The notes beneath the pieces are model-generated. The model was given only the letters and a program-made list of their open reading frames with translations. It ran no database searches and had not been told where the DNA came from. The translations under genes and the position numbers were made by a program. Positions 43,674 through 55,375 of a DNA stretch of 64,000 nt are shown piece after piece. Position 1 is the stretch's first letter. The number at the start of each line of letters is the position of its first letter. Source of the stretch: Chloroflexi bacterium TSY (GTDB lineage: Bacteria; Chloroflexota; Anaerolineae; Caldilineales; Caldilineaceae); the NCBI GenBank assembly GCA_019217005.1, contig JAHBNG010000050.1, positions 1-64,000 of the forward strand, given 5' to 3'.

Positions 43674-46600
43674 CTACCGTTTCACCATGAAAGGTAGCCA
43701 CATTCGCTTCTGTATGGAGGGGTTGATCAAATCTGGAGTTGTGGCAATCGGGGTTGGTGTTGATGGTACCATCTGTATAGAAGTCGGGGTTGGCGTTGGT
43801 GTCGAGGGGATGAGAGGAATAGAAGAAGATATAGACAATGAGTGGAACCATGCCTGGCGGTTGTCCCAAGTGCGATTGTGGCTCATAACCCAAGGGCCAA
43901 CGCGAAAGATTATCTGATGGTTGCTAGTGCCACACTGGTGGATGAATTCGGGCTTGACCATTAATACGTAGGCTAGCTTGCCCTCTAATTCCACAATAGT
44001 TGTTGTGGCATAGACAGTACCATTCATTTCAGCAGTGACCTGCATACCGACCGTTGGGGTAAAATATGCTGTAGGCGTAATCCAACCATAGTAGGTAGCA
44101 GGGGGTACAATGACATGGTCCTGCATCTGGAGACTGCCCGCCTGGATGGTAATGTCACCCTCTGAATCGATGGGTAGATAGGGGATAATCGGTTCGGTGG
44201 CGAAGATGCGATAGGCATCTCCCAAGCGCGTCGATGTGAGGGTGTTGACTATCTGTGTAAAAGCTGATCTTACTGTCGTATCATAAAGCCGCCAACCACT
44301 CGGTGCCGTTGGGTCTTCCAAGTAAACAGAGGTGTAGGCCCCATCCAGTGAGGCCAGGGCCTCGCCGATGGGGCGATTGGTTTGCATAGGATATCCCATC
44401 GGCAAGTTGCAACCGGGTTGGAGTGGTGACATGGGTTGACTAGTGGTTAGCACATAGATGCCGGTGCCACCCATGCGCGTTAGTGCCAAATTCCACACCT
44501 TGGCTACCTTGGTCGATAGCCGCTGCCAGGTGAGACCATTGTCGGGTGAGAAATAGATGGCCAGCTCGTCCTCGGAGCGAGGTGGCACATCACTCTCCAG
44601 GTAGCGGAAAAGGATCGAGGCATTGGTTGGTGGCATATCGGCATCAATGCGATAGGCATGACCAACTGGGGTGAGCCAATGAGGAAGTGTCGATAAGAAA
44701 TCGATCCTCTGTAGAAGATAATGTGTATTGATGTCAAAGGTGTTTTCGAGTGGAATCACCTGAACTTGTCCATCAGACGACATAACCGGTACGCCCCAGG
44801 CAAAGCCCTGAGCACCCCAGCCAAGAGCGGGTGCCGCCCAGTCAAAAGCTTGATTAGTGCGATCAAAAGCCTTTTCTTCCCAGTTAAACATTGGGCTATT
44901 CCAATCAAAGGCTTGCCCATCCCAATCAAATTTGTTGGCGAACTCGACGATAAATTCTCGAACCTCACCACCATCTGACCTCATGAGACAAGCCGGAGCA
45001 CAGATGCGGACGTGACCGTAGTAGGCTCCTTGGCTGGCTATAACAGTAGCGCTGAAGGTGCCGTCTGTCTTGGTCATGTCTACTGGTGTCGACGCCGTAC
45101 CTACTGCGGGATAGAGTTGTATCTGAAGTTGCTCTTCTGCGATTCCTGTCACAACAACTTCGACAGTTCTTGTGTTGACGCTCGTTACCTGTACATTGGG
45201 ATGCCAGTCTTGAACCCCAGTCAGTTCAAGCGTTCTAGTTTGTTCATCCACAGTCGTACAGCCACTGCGCAGCGTCTTCCTACTGGTATCGAAGACACAG
45301 AGCCGATCTCCGACGGAAGCACCTTGGGCCAGAAGATTATCCCCCTGAGGGCGCCCTAAATCGACTAAATATTCAATCTCGCGTTCATCCTGGGACCGAT
45401 CTGTTGCGTCCGGTGCTGAACGTTTGGTGAGCAGGTAAGCTTGTCCGGTACTCACCGGCAGGCGAAGAAGGGTGCCATCTGCGTCTTTGAGGAGGAACTG
45501 CATCTCTTTGACCGTGTTCGGTGCCCATGTTGGGTTCCAGAAGCGGATCTTTGTGACAGGCAAGACCAGGTGTTGCGGACCTGGATTCTCTCCTCTGTTG
45601 CGCAAAATCGGCACCGCCGCCTCAATCCCTTCCCAATCTGAGCGGCTGAGCTTAAGCGCGGCCAGGCTGTTTTGACACCCGACCTCTTGTGTCCACTGCT
45701 CACTACTGAGAAACTCACTGTATTCTGGCAGGAAAGGATTGGTCATCATGCTACCTGGACAGTCGATGATCGTCACTGCATCATTTTTTATGCCCAGGTA
45801 GTTGTCAAGCAGACGGAACAGATAATGACCCAACTCGCGAGCCAACACCTGTGCCCAGTCATCATTGTCAGCCGACTGTGACTTGTCCCCATACTTTGTA
45901 TAGCGCGGCGGCATCCGTATCTGTCCTGGCAGATAGACTATCGGCCGGCCATCCACATCTACTTCTTGGGTGGGAGTTTGGACCCACCCCCCTAAAACGG
46001 CACTGGGACGCTGGGTGTTGCGAGCCGTGACGGCGACGTCAACCTGGTTCCAAAATCCTTTGTCGTGAAATATGTCGATAGACCCCAATGCTGCTTGCCC
46101 GTTGGTCAGATCATAAAGAATCTCCGATGTACGTTGTAGATCGCGTCTTAGTTGGTCCTGGAAAACAGTATCATGGCGTGCATCCCACTCCAATCCGACT
46201 CGCAGATTGAAGAGCAGCAGTTGATTGTTGGCAGAGACCGTCAAGGTTTGGTCTTGGAAGAAGCGGATTTCTTGCGAGTCTAGCTGTCCCTCATTCGTGA
46301 TGGGCGCACTGGTATGATAATAGTGGGTGTAGACGTTTGTCTGGCTAATCGATGGGGAAGTGGTGAGTTCGTCCCGTTTCTTAACGGATAACAAGGCAAC
46401 CAATCGATCGCCAGTAAAAATCTGTGGATGGCCGATCAGATAGCCGGCGCGATTAGTGCGCAGCGGTTCTCCAGAATCGTTGATCAATGGAGCGAATTGG
46501 TCTGTGCCTGCTGGTGCCCGATGGATGATGGCGTTTGCACCTGGCACAAGACCAGAGTCAGTCTGCTGCATAACCCGCACCGTCATGCCCCGTACGCGCA

Positions 46601-49274
46601 ATGGCGCTGTATATGCTACATCTTTGGCATATTGGCAGCTATTCAGACAGGCAGGATAGGCCGTAAAGCGCACAATCACCTGGTCCAAGTTTCCAACCAG
46701 ACCCGTTCGTGCCAGATCCCAATCATATTCATGCTCTCCCACAGTTGGGTTGACTCTCAATCGGTTCACTGCTCTGGTCAGACTGGATGCAGATGCATCC
46801 GTTCCAGAGGTCTTGATGAATGGAAGAAAGAACTGTTCTTTCAGTGATGGAGAAGAGTGAGCGATGGCTGCCGTTTGTACTCGATTCATCAACGGGATGG
46901 TCCCGGATAGGATGCCTGTAGAAACCATAGTCGTAATCGTATCTGTGGTAGCAATGGCTGCTTGCCAATCTGTATATCCATCGATCGTATACGCAACATT
47001 CAATCTGCGCAGAGGTAACCCCATGCGGCTTTTGACGGTGTAGGGAAAACGAATACGGCGATTGTCTTCTTGATGAGGAGGTTTCAGTTGGATGGACAGA
47101 TTTGTACTGTTCTGGTTGCGCCAGTAGCGATTCAGATAGAGCTTGTTGACGCCGCTAGAGATACCGACAGCGAGGTCAAGATCGCCATCATTGTCTACAT
47201 CCCCCCACGCCATGCTCGTTGTGTTCTCCCACACTGGCTGCCATGAGATGTCGGACTGAAGTTCGCCTCCTTCATTTAGATAGAGCTTATTGGCACCAGT
47301 GTTCCCGACAGCGAGGTCGAGGTCACCATCGTTGTCCACATCTCCCCACGCCACGAGCGTTGTAGCGTCTGATTCTGGCTCCCACGCTCTGTTGAGTGTG
47401 AGTGTCCCTCCTTGGTTCAAATAAAGCTTGTTTATACCACCCCAATTACCAACAGCGAGGTCGAGGTCGCCATCATTATCCACATCTCCCCACGCTACAC
47501 TTCTTGTATAGCCTGGTGTTGGTCGCCACGAGGTGTCGAGTGTAAGCGTCCCTCCCTGGTTCAGATAAAGCTTGTTGACGTCGCGACCGTTACCAACGAC
47601 AAGGTCGAGGTCGCCGTCGTCGTCCACATCTCCCCACGCTACGCTTATCGTATAGTCAGACTTCGGTTGCCATGAGGTGTCGTGCGTGAGCCTTCCCTCC
47701 TGATTCAGGTAGAGCTTGTTGATGCCATCGTTGCCAACAGCAAGGTCGAGGTCGCCATCGTTGTCCACATCTCCCCACGCTACACTCCATGTATCATCCG
47801 ATTCTGGCTGCCATGAGGTGTCGAGTATAAGCGTTCCGCTTCGATTTAGGTAGAGCTTGTTGGCGTCGCCATGGTTGCCGACAGCGAGATCAAGATCGCC
47901 ATCGTTGTCCACATCGCCCCACGCCACGCTCTCGGTTGTATCTGATATTGGCCGCCATGAGGTATCGAGTGTAAGCGTTCCGCTTCGGTTTAGGTAGAGC
48001 TTGTTGGCGTCGCCATAGTTGCCGACAGCAAGATCAAGATCGCCATCGTTGTCCACATCGCCCCACGCCACGCTCATTGTATTTTCTGTTTCTGGCTGCC
48101 ATGAGGTATCGAGTGTAAGTGTTTTCCCTTTATTTAGATAGAGCTTGTTGACGTCGCGACCGTTGCCAACGGCAAGATCGAGGTCGCCATCGTTGTCCAC
48201 ATCGCCCCACGCCACACTCATTGTACTCTCTGATTCTGACTGCCAAGTTGTGTCGGGTGTGAGCGTCCCCTCTTGGTTCAAATAGAGTTTATTGACACCA
48301 TTAGAAATGCCGACAGCAAGATCAAGATCGCCATCGTTGTCCACATCGCCCCACGCCACGCTCATTGTCCTGTCCACCCCTGGCTGCCATCTGGTATTCA
48401 GTATGAGCGTTCCTCTCTGGTTCAGATAGAGCTTGTTGACATCATCATCATTGCCAACAGCGAGGTCGAGGTCACCATCGTTGTCCACATCTCCCCATGC
48501 CACACTCTCTGTATAGTCAGATTCTGGTTGCCATGAAGTGTCGAGTGTGAGTTTTCCCTCCTGATTCAGATAGAGTTTGTTAACGCCATTGTTGCCGACG
48601 ATTAGGTCGAGATCGGCATCAGTATCTACATCTCCCCACGCTATACTCCATGTATCGTCCAATTCTGGCTGCCATCTGGTATCAAGTACGAGTGTTCCTC
48701 CCTGGTTCAGATAGAGCTTGTTGACATCATCGTCGTTCCCGACGGCGAGATCGAGATCACCATCGTTGTCCACATCTCCCCACGCTAGACTTTTTGTACG
48801 GTTCGACTCTGGTTGCCAAGCTGGATCGAGCATCAGTGTTCCTGCTTGGTTCAGATAGAGCTTGTTGACACCATAGTTCCCAACGGCGAGATCGAGGTCA
48901 CCATCATTATCCATATCTCCCCACGCCACGCTCTTTGTATAGTCCGACTCTGGTTGCCATGTCGTGTCGAGATAGAGCGTCCCTTCTTCGTTCAGATAGA
49001 GCTCGTTTATCTCGTTCCAATTCCCGACGGCGAGATCGAGATCACCATCATTGTCCACATCTCCCCACGCTATGCTACTTGTGGTTCTATTGTCGGGATC
49101 GTAACCGATAGGAATTGGTGGAAAAAATGAAGATGTATCACCTACTTGAGCCTGAGTTCTCGGAGACGTGACGATCAACAAGCAGATAATGGAGGAGAGA
49201 ATAACAAACTGTCCAACCCTCATTAGCAGATGATGCGATCTGAAGAGTTGTTGACAAATCGTGTAATGATTCAT
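43674..49274 (-). CDS. Secreted FG-GAP repeat protein with inactive-looking metalloprotease domain
   Basis: 1866 residues from ATG 49274, preceded by AAGGA; a longer in-frame start at 49409 is less likely because the signal peptide follows 49274. Signal peptide with a hydrophobic core (VILSSIICLLIV) and an AQA cleavage site. Then 14 FG-GAP/VCBS repeats of about 47 residues, each with a calcium-binding D-x-D-N-D-G loop (WGDVDNDGDLDLAVGN). After a beta-rich region comes a domain with [12 protein letters not shown] where the paralogue has HELGH, so the first zinc ligand is Arg (codon at 45837-45839). Near the C-terminus are repeats of a DW motif, Ig-like domains, a Thr/Pro linker and the end WLPFMVKR, probably a cell-surface sorting signal. 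Adhesion or matrix role is likely. Confidence 0.85.
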   Translation of the reverse strand: MNHYTICQQLFRSHHLLMRVGQFVILSSIICLLIVTSPRTQAQVGDTSSFFPPIPIGYDPDNRTTSSIAWGDVDNDGDLDLAVGNWNEINELYLNEEGTLYLDTTWQPESDYTKSVAWGDMDNDGDLDLAVGNYGVNKLYLNQAGTLMLDPAWQPESNRTKSLAWGDVDNDGDLDLAVGNDDDVNKLYLNQGGTLVLDTRWQPELDDTWSIAWGDVDTDADLDLIVGNNGVNKLYLNQEGKLTLDTSWQPESDYTESVAWGDVDNDGDLDLAVGNDDDVNKLYLNQRGTLILNTRWQPGVDRTMSVAWGDVDNDGDLDLAVGISNGVNKLYLNQEGTLTPDTTWQSESESTMSVAWGDVDNDGDLDLAVGNGRDVNKLYLNKGKTLTLDTSWQPETENTMSVAWGDVDNDGDLDLAVGNYGDANKLYLNRSGTLTLDTSWRPISDTTESVAWGDVDNDGDLDLAVGNHGDANKLYLNRSGTLILDTSWQPESDDTWSVAWGDVDNDGDLDLAVGNDGINKLYLNQEGRLTHDTSWQPKSDYTISVAWGDVDDDGDLDLVVGNGRDVNKLYLNQGGTLTLDTSWRPTPGYTRSVAWGDVDNDGDLDLAVGNWGGINKLYLNQGGTLTLNRAWEPESDATTLVAWGDVDNDGDLDLAVGNTGANKLYLNEGGELQSDISWQPVWENTTSMAWGDVDNDGDLDLAVGISSGVNKLYLNRYWRNQNSTNLSIQLKPPHQEDNRRIRFPYTVKSRMGLPLRRLNVAYTIDGYTDWQAAIATTDTITTMVSTGILSGTIPLMNRVQTAAIAHSSPSLKEQFFLPFIKTSGTDASASSLTRAVNRLRVNPTVGEHEYDWDLARTGLVGNLDQVIVRFTAYPACLNSCQYAKDVAYTAPLRVRGMTVRVMQQTDSGLVPGANAIIHRAPAGTDQFAPLINDSGEPLRTNRAGYLIGHPQIFTGDRLVALLSVKKRDELTTSPSISQTNVYTHYYHTSAPITNEGQLDSQEIRFFQDQTLTVSANNQLLLFNLRVGLEWDARHDTVFQDQLRRDLQRTSEILYDLTNGQAALGSIDIFHDKGFWNQVDVAVTARNTQRPSAVLGGWVQTPTQEVDVDGRPIVYLPGQIRMPPRYTKYGDKSQSADNDDWAQVLARELGHYLFRLLDNYLGIKNDAVTIIDCPGSMMTNPFLPEYSEFLSSEQWTQEVGCQNSLAALKLSRSDWEGIEAAVPILRNRGENPGPQHLVLPVTKIRFWNPTWAPNTVKEMQFLLKDADGTLLRLPVSTGQAYLLTKRSAPDATDRSQDEREIEYLVDLGRPQGDNLLAQGASVGDRLCVFDTSRKTLRSGCTTVDEQTRTLELTGVQDWHPNVQVTSVNTRTVEVVVTGIAEEQLQIQLYPAVGTASTPVDMTKTDGTFSATVIASQGAYYGHVRICAPACLMRSDGGEVREFIVEFANKFDWDGQAFDWNSPMFNWEEKAFDRTNQAFDWAAPALGWGAQGFAWGVPVMSSDGQVQVIPLENTFDINTHYLLQRIDFLSTLPHWLTPVGHAYRIDADMPPTNASILFRYLESDVPPRSEDELAIYFSPDNGLTWQRLSTKVAKVWNLALTRMGGTGIYVLTTSQPMSPLQPGCNLPMGYPMQTNRPIGEALASLDGAYTSVYLEDPTAPSGWRLYDTTVRSAFTQIVNTLTSTRLGDAYRIFATEPIIPYLPIDSEGDITIQAGSLQMQDHVIVPPATYYGWITPTAYFTPTVGMQVTAEMNGTVYATTTIVELEGKLAYVLMVKPEFIHQCGTSNHQIIFRVGPWVMSHNRTWDNRQAWFHSLSISSSIPLIPSTPTPTPTSIQMVPSTPTPIATTPDLINPSIQKRMWLPFMVKR

Positions 49275-49511
49275 GATGGATTCCTTAATCACGAACAGGC
49301 GATTATAAAAGTCAAAAACACAAAATTCGCTTTGAGCTACGCGAATCTTGTTGTCCAAACGGTTCTTTTCAATGCGATGAGGGGTGACTTCAAAATACTC
49401 TTGACTCATCTCCCAAATGTGTACAGGGCGCCTTGTAGCTCAGAGAATAATTGTTGTCAGCACACAATTGGGAGATGAGCGAATATTCTTTTTGACCTGT
49501 GTTCGAGTTAG

Positions 49512-49591
49512 AACCTATCTGAAAAATGGTTGTGAGTCCGACCGACCTCTCGAGCAAGAATGTATCGCCACAGAACTTTTCGGATAAGCAC
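49512..49591. mobile_element. 80-bp miniature element (family 3)
   Basis: Ends AACCTATCTGAAAAATG and ACTTTTCGGATAAGCAC; TTAG on both sides (49508-49511 and 49592-49595). Confidence 0.78.
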
Positions 49592-50057
49592 TTAGACCGA
49601 ACACTATGAACGGTGTAGAGTATCTCAGAGTTGGGGCGCGGAAACACCTACTGATTTGTACAGATTTTGTATGAAATCATATGGACAAATTGGATTGGCT
49701 TCCTTCTGGCATTGGGGAGTGCGTGGGCAATGATACTGGGACGAACACAGGATCCTATTTTTTTGGCGATTGGATGTGCGGCAGTTTGATTCTCACCATT
49801 GCCTTTATCGTCCTAACCAACCAGAAGGACAACTAGCTCATAGACAAACGTGGAGTCGCCATGCATGGCGCAGCATTCTCTCATGCGAACGGGTGTTAGA
49901 GAATGCCTTCTCCCCATCGTATGACTTCTTATTTGTTTTGTCCATCAGTTGTGGAAACAGTAACATCCCTGTAAGCCCCTGTTCCATTGTCCAAAGTGTA
50001 AGTAGCGTTACTCTTAGTGTCTATGACCAATTATTTTCTTAGCATTCATAAGCACCC

Positions 50058-50079
50058 ACCCGTGGGTTGAACCACGGGT
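50058..50079. repeat. Small perfect hairpin
   Basis: 8-bp arms with loop GTTGAA, beside CACCCA and AGGAAAGC. Resembles subterminal hairpins of IS200/IS605 elements but no such transposase is nearby; may be a terminator. Confidence 0.4.
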
Positions 50080-51435
50080 AGGAAAGCTAAGGGACTGGAA
50101 GTCCATAGTTTTTTACTATCCATACGCTTCAAGCGCCCTGAAAGTCCTTTGAGACAATAAAGCCAGTGACAACTCTGACTACCGGTTTGCCACAAAAGGT
50201 AGCCAAATTTGTTTTTGTATAGGGGGCTCTATTGTCATAGTAGGCTCTATCGTACCCACTGGATTGACTCCATCTGACAAAGTCGGTGTTGGCGTTGGGG
50301 TTGAAGTTGGCTCCGGCTCCAAAGTCGGTGTTGGCGTTGAAGTCGGCGTAGGTGTCGGTGTGAATGTAGATGTCGGCGTTGGGGTTGAAGTTGGCTTCGG
50401 TTCCAAAGTCGGTGCTGGTGTTGGGGTTGAAGTTGGCGTAGGTGTTGGCGTAAATGGGGGCGGTGTAGCAGGCACTGACAATGAGTGGAGCCATGCTTGA
50501 CTATTGTCCCAGACGTGGTCATGGTCCATGATCTGAGAGCCAACACGGAAGGTTATCCGATGGCTGCTGGTACCACACTGATGGATCAATTCGTGCTTGA
50601 CCATTAGTACATAGGCCAGCTTACCCTCTAACTCTACAATCGTTGTTGTCCCATAGACGGCGCCATTGATTTCAGCAGTAACCGGCGTACTGACCGTTGG
50701 AGTAAAGCCTACTGTAGGCGTGATCCAACCGTAGTAGGTAGCCGGTGGTACAACGACACGGCCCTGCATTCGTATGCTGCTAGCCTGTATGGTATTGCTA
50801 CCTTCTAAGTCGACGGGTAGATAGGGAGTGATTGGTTTGGTAGCGAAGATACGATAAGCATCGCCTAAGTGTGTTGATTTGAGTGTATTGACTATTTGTG
50901 TAAAGGGTGGCTTTACGGTTGCATCGTAAAGCTGCCACCCGCTCGGTGCAGTCGGGTCTTCCAGATGAATAGAAGAGTAGGCTTCGTTCAGCGAAGCCAG
51001 GGCTTCGGCGATAGGGCGGACGGTTTGCATAGGGTATCCCATCGGCGAATTGCAGCCTAATTGGAGTGGTGACATAGGACGACTGGCTGTTAGGACATAA
51101 ATACCGGTATCAATCATGCGTGCTGACGCCAGATTCCATGCCTCTGCAATCTCGGTTGATAGTCGCTGCCAGGTGAGACCATTGTCAGGTGAGAAATAGA
51201 TGGCCAGTTCGTCCTCGGCGAGAGGCGGCACATCAGTCCCTAGGTAGCGGAAGAGGATCGAGGCATTGGTTGGCGGCGTATCGGCATCAAAGCGGTAGGC
51301 ATAGCCGACAGGGGTGAGCCAGCTCGGAAGTGTCGCTAAGAAGTCGACCTTCTGAAGCAGATAATCGGCATTGATATCAAAGGTGTTTTCGAGTGGAATC
51401 ACCTGAACCTGCCCATCAGACGACATAACCGGTGC

Positions 51436-51533
51436 GCCCCAGTCAAAGGCTTGACCACCCCAGTCAAAGGCTTGATTACCCCAGTCAAAGGCTTGATTAC
51501 CCCAATCAAAGGCTTGATTGCCCCAATCAAATT
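51436..51533. repeat. 21-bp tandem repeats coding for QAFDWGN
   Basis: Five near-identical 21-base units on the minus strand encode a heptapeptide repeat (QAFDWGN). The paralogue has the same region in a diverged form at about 44800-44930. Confidence 0.85.
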
Positions 51534-52540
51534 TGTTGGCGAACTGGACGATAAATTCTCGAACCTCATCACCGTCTGACCCCGTGAGGCAGGTCGGAGC
51601 ACAGATGCGGATGTGACCATAGTAGGCTCCCTGGCTGGCTATAACGGTAGCGCGAAAGGTGCCGTCTGTCTTGGTCATGGCTACTGGTGCTGACGCCGTC
51701 CCTACTGCAGGATAGAGTTGTACCTGGAGTTGCTCTTCCGCGATACCTGTCACAACAACTTCCACAGTTCTCGTACTGACGCCGGTTACCTGCACATTGG
51801 GGCGCCAGTCTTGAGCCGTGGTCAGTTTAAGTGTTCTGGAATGTTCATTTACAGTCACACAACCGGTGCGTAGTCTCTTCCCGCTGGTATCGAAAACACA
51901 GAGCCGGTCTCCAACAGAAGCACCGCGGGCCAACAGATCATCCCCCTTGGGGCGTCCCAGATCGACCAAATATTCAATCTCGCGTTCATCCTGGGACCGA
52001 TCTGTTGCGTTCGGTGCTGTACGTTTAGTGAGCAGATAAGCTTGTCCAGCACCCCGTGGCAAATGAAGTGAGTTGCCATCTGCGTCTTTGAGGAAGAACT
52101 CCGCCTCCCCCACCGTATTGGATGTCCATGTTGGGTCCCAGAAGCGAACATGAGTGACAGGCAGGACCAAGCTTTGCGGACCTGGATTTTCTCCCCGGTC
52201 GCGCAATATCGGTACCGCCGTCTCAATCCCTTCCCAATCCGAGCGGCCGAGTTTAAGCGCGGCCAGGCTGCTTTGACACTCGGCCTCTTGCACCCATCGC
52301 TCGGCGCTTAGAAACTCGCTGTATTCTGACGGGAAAGGATTGGTCATCATGCTATTGGGACAGTCGATGATGGTCACCACGCCATTTTCTATGCCCAGGT
52401 AGTTGTCAGGTAGACGAAACAGATAGTGACCCAGTTCGTGAGCCAGTACCTGTGCCCAGTCATCGTTTTCAGGCGATTGCTCAGTATCCCCATACTTTGT
52501 ATAGCGCGGTGGCATCCGTATCTGTCCTGGCAGATAGACT

Positions 52541-52755
52541 CAGTAGATCCAAATTTGGCGTTTTTGGCTATTTTCAGTCGAGATTGCAGGGATTTTGGAG
52601 TCATTTATTCAGATTTCGGTTACAGAAAACAACCTATTTCATATCTGAAAATCGCCCAAATCTAACGCAAAAACTAGATATCGACTGGCAAATTTGTATT
52701 TATGTCAACTGTTTAGCCAGAATTCTCTCTCAAAACCTGAAATTTGGATCTACTG
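52541..52755. mobile_element. 215-bp miniature element (family 2) inside FG-GAP gene
   Basis: Same element as 21276-21490. Target duplication AGACT at 52536-52540 and 52756-52760. Ends CAGTAGATCC and GGATCTACTG. Confidence 0.93.
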
Positions 52756-55375
52756 AGACTACCTTTTGAGTAGATACAGCCTTTTGAGTTAGAGTTATAA
52801 TCTCTTGAGTAGGCGTTAACACCCATCCCCCTAGAACCGCGCTAGGACGCTGAGTATTACGTGACGTAACAGCTACATCAACCTGGTTCCAGAAACCTTT
52901 GTCATGGAATACATCAATAGTCCCCAATGCTGCTTGCCCGTTGGTCAGATCATAGAGAATTTCTGAGGTGCGTTGTAGATCCTTTTCAATCTGTTCTTGG
53001 AAAACGGTGTCACCGCGTGCATCCCACTCCAGACCAATTCGCAGATTAAAGAGCACCAGTTGATTTTCAGCAGAGACTGTCAAGGTCTGGTGTTGGGAGA
53101 ACTGAACTTCTTGTGGAGCGAGTTCTCCTCCATTCGTGATGGATGCACTGGTATAATAATGTTGAGTGTAGACGTTGGTCGGGCTAATCGATTGAGGGTT
53201 GGTGAGTTCGACACGTTCCTTAATAGAGAGCAGGGCAACCAATTTATCGCCGTTAAAAATCTGAGGATGGCCGATCAGATAGCCTGCCCGATTGGTGCGC
53301 AGCGGCTCTCCAACATCGTTCGTCAACAGTGCAAACTGATCGGTGCCAGCTGGTGCCCGGTGGATGACAGCATCCATACTCGGTTCAAGACCGGAATCAG
53401 TTTGCTCTATGACCCGCACCGCCATGCCCCGTACACGCAACGGCGCTGAATAGATCATCTCTTTTTTGGCATATTGACACGTGTTCACACAAGCTGGATA
53501 TGCTGTAAAGCGCACCATCACCTGGTCTAGGTGGCCGACCAACCCCGTGCGTTCCAGATCCCAATGATATTCATGTTCGCCCGTGGGTGGATCAACTGTT
53601 AATGGGTCAATCACCCTGACCAAGCCGGATGCAGACGCCTGGGTTCCGGATGTCCGCATGAGTGGAAGATAGAACTGTTGTTGCTGAGCGAGAGAAGAAT
53701 GATCAATTGCCGCCGTTTGTATTCCACCCAGCAGGATGGTGCTGGATAGGATGCCCGTCGATACCATTGTCGTAATCGTATCTGAGGTGGCTATTGCTGG
53801 TTGCCAATCTGTATATCCGTCAATTGCATAATCGACGTTCAGTCTCCGCAGAGGGGATCCGACGCGATTTTTGACAGTATACGGAAAACGAAGACGACGG
53901 CTGTCTTTTTTGTCGGGGGGATTCAATTGTATGGATAGGTTTGCATTGTTTTGATCCTTCCAGTATTGATTCAGATAGAGCCTGTTTATGTCTCTGTTGC
54001 CAATGACGAGATCAAGATCGCCATCATTGTCCACATCTCCCCAGGCCATGCTCTTTGTATTCTCCGACTCTGGTTGCCATGAGGTGTGGAGTTGGAGCGT
54101 GCCCTCTTGATTCAGATAGAGTTTGTTGACGCCATCATCGTTGCCGACAGCGAGATCAAGATCGCCATCATTGTCCACATCTCCCCAGGCTACGCTCTCT
54201 GTGTTATCCAACTCTGGTTGCCATGAGGTGTGGAGTTGGAGCGTGCCCTCCCGATTTTCATAGAGCTTGTTGATACCTTGGTTTCCATAGTTGCCGACAG
54301 CGAGATCGAGGTCGCGATCGTTGTCCACATCTCCCCAGGCTATACTCCAAGTGTTGTCCGACTTTGGTTTCCATGTATCGTCGAATTGGAGCTTGCCCTG
54401 CTGGTTCAAATAGAGCTTGTTGATGTCTTTATTGCCGATCATGAGGTCAAGGTCACCATCGTTGTCTACATCAGCCCAAGCCATGCTCCTTGTATTGTCT
54501 GAATCCGGCTGCCATGTATCGTCGGGTTGGAGCTTGCCCTCTTGATTCAGATAGAGCTTGTTGACACCGAAATTTCCAACGGCAAGATCAAGATCACCGT
54601 CGTTGTCTACATCCCCCCAGGCCACGCTCCTCGTATCGTCTGATTCCAACTGCCATTCGACCAAGTGGAGTGCACCTTCCCGATTTTCATAGAGCTTGTT
54701 GACACCATCATTTCCAACCGCGAGGTCGAGATCATCATCATTGTCTACATCTCCCCAAGAGACACTAAATGTACGGTCCGATTCTGGCAACCATTCTGGG
54801 TCGAGTTGGAGCTTACCCTCCCGATTTTTATAGAGTTTGTTGACCCCATTCTCGTTGCCAACAATCAGGTCGAGGTCTCCATCATTATCGATGTCCCCCC
54901 AGGCCACGCTCCTTGCACGATCTGAATCCGGCTGCCATTCTGGGTCGAGTTGGAACGTTATCTTGTTTTGTATATACAGCTTGACGCCATTAAAGTTCCC
55001 AATAATCAGGTCGAGGCCGCCATCGTTGTCCATATCTCCCCAAGCAACACTCCTTGTATCATCTGATTCTGGCTGCCATTCTGAATCGTTTTTGAGTTTG
55101 CCCCCTTGGTTTAGATGGAGCTTATTGACACCATCTGCATTCCCTCTTTTTTTCACTGATCAACCAAAACACGGGACGTCGAACAGGCGCCTCGTATTAC
55201 AGAATTGATTGGACGCAGTTCTTTTATTGTATCGGTTCTATTTACAAGAGTCAAGACGTTTTTCAGACTCCTCTAAGACAAGCAGGAGACGAGGATAGCT
55301 TAAGAGTAACTTCCATTAGACAAATATATAGCCGTAGCACGCGATGGTCATGACGCTATTCATTGGGAGACGACC

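Larger units (their letters stand above)
49275..50178. other. Intergenic region between the two FG-GAP genes
   Basis: Holds the family-3 element at 49512-49591 and a hairpin, ACCCGTGG-GTTGAA-CCACGGGT (50058-50079). A short open frame near 49681-49836 with a hydrophobic stretch (SLILTIAFIVL) is possible but unsupported. Confidence 0.55.
50179..55156 (-). pseudogene. FG-GAP metalloprotease paralogue, 5'-truncated and split by an insertion
   Basis: Paralogue of 43674-49274. The 5' end is lost: coding starts within an FG-GAP repeat (DGVNKLHLNQGG at 55156) with no signal peptide and an upstream stop in frame. Eight FG-GAP repeats remain. The 215-bp element at 52541-52755 breaks the gene in front of the protease domain. 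Excising it with one AGACT gives a continuous frame ([17 protein letters not shown]). Beyond it the zinc motif [15 protein letters not shown] is intact. Then a stretch of tandem QAFDWGN repeats, Ig-like domains, a long Thr/Pro linker and the C-terminal WLPFVANR. As it stands no exported product is expected. Confidence 0.88.

Noticed and set aside
47150..49100. Regularly spaced near-identical repeats of about 140 bases that look array-like
   Set aside because: They are FG-GAP/VCBS coding repeats on the minus strand, in frame and without spacers of CRISPR type; no cas gene is present.
49681..49836. Possible 51-residue membrane peptide gene
   Set aside because: Two frames look equally hydrophobic, with no ribosome binding site and no support from a second copy.
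50051..50090. IS200/IS605-like subterminal hairpin
   Set aside because: The hairpin is real but no matching second end or HUH/TnpB gene is nearby.
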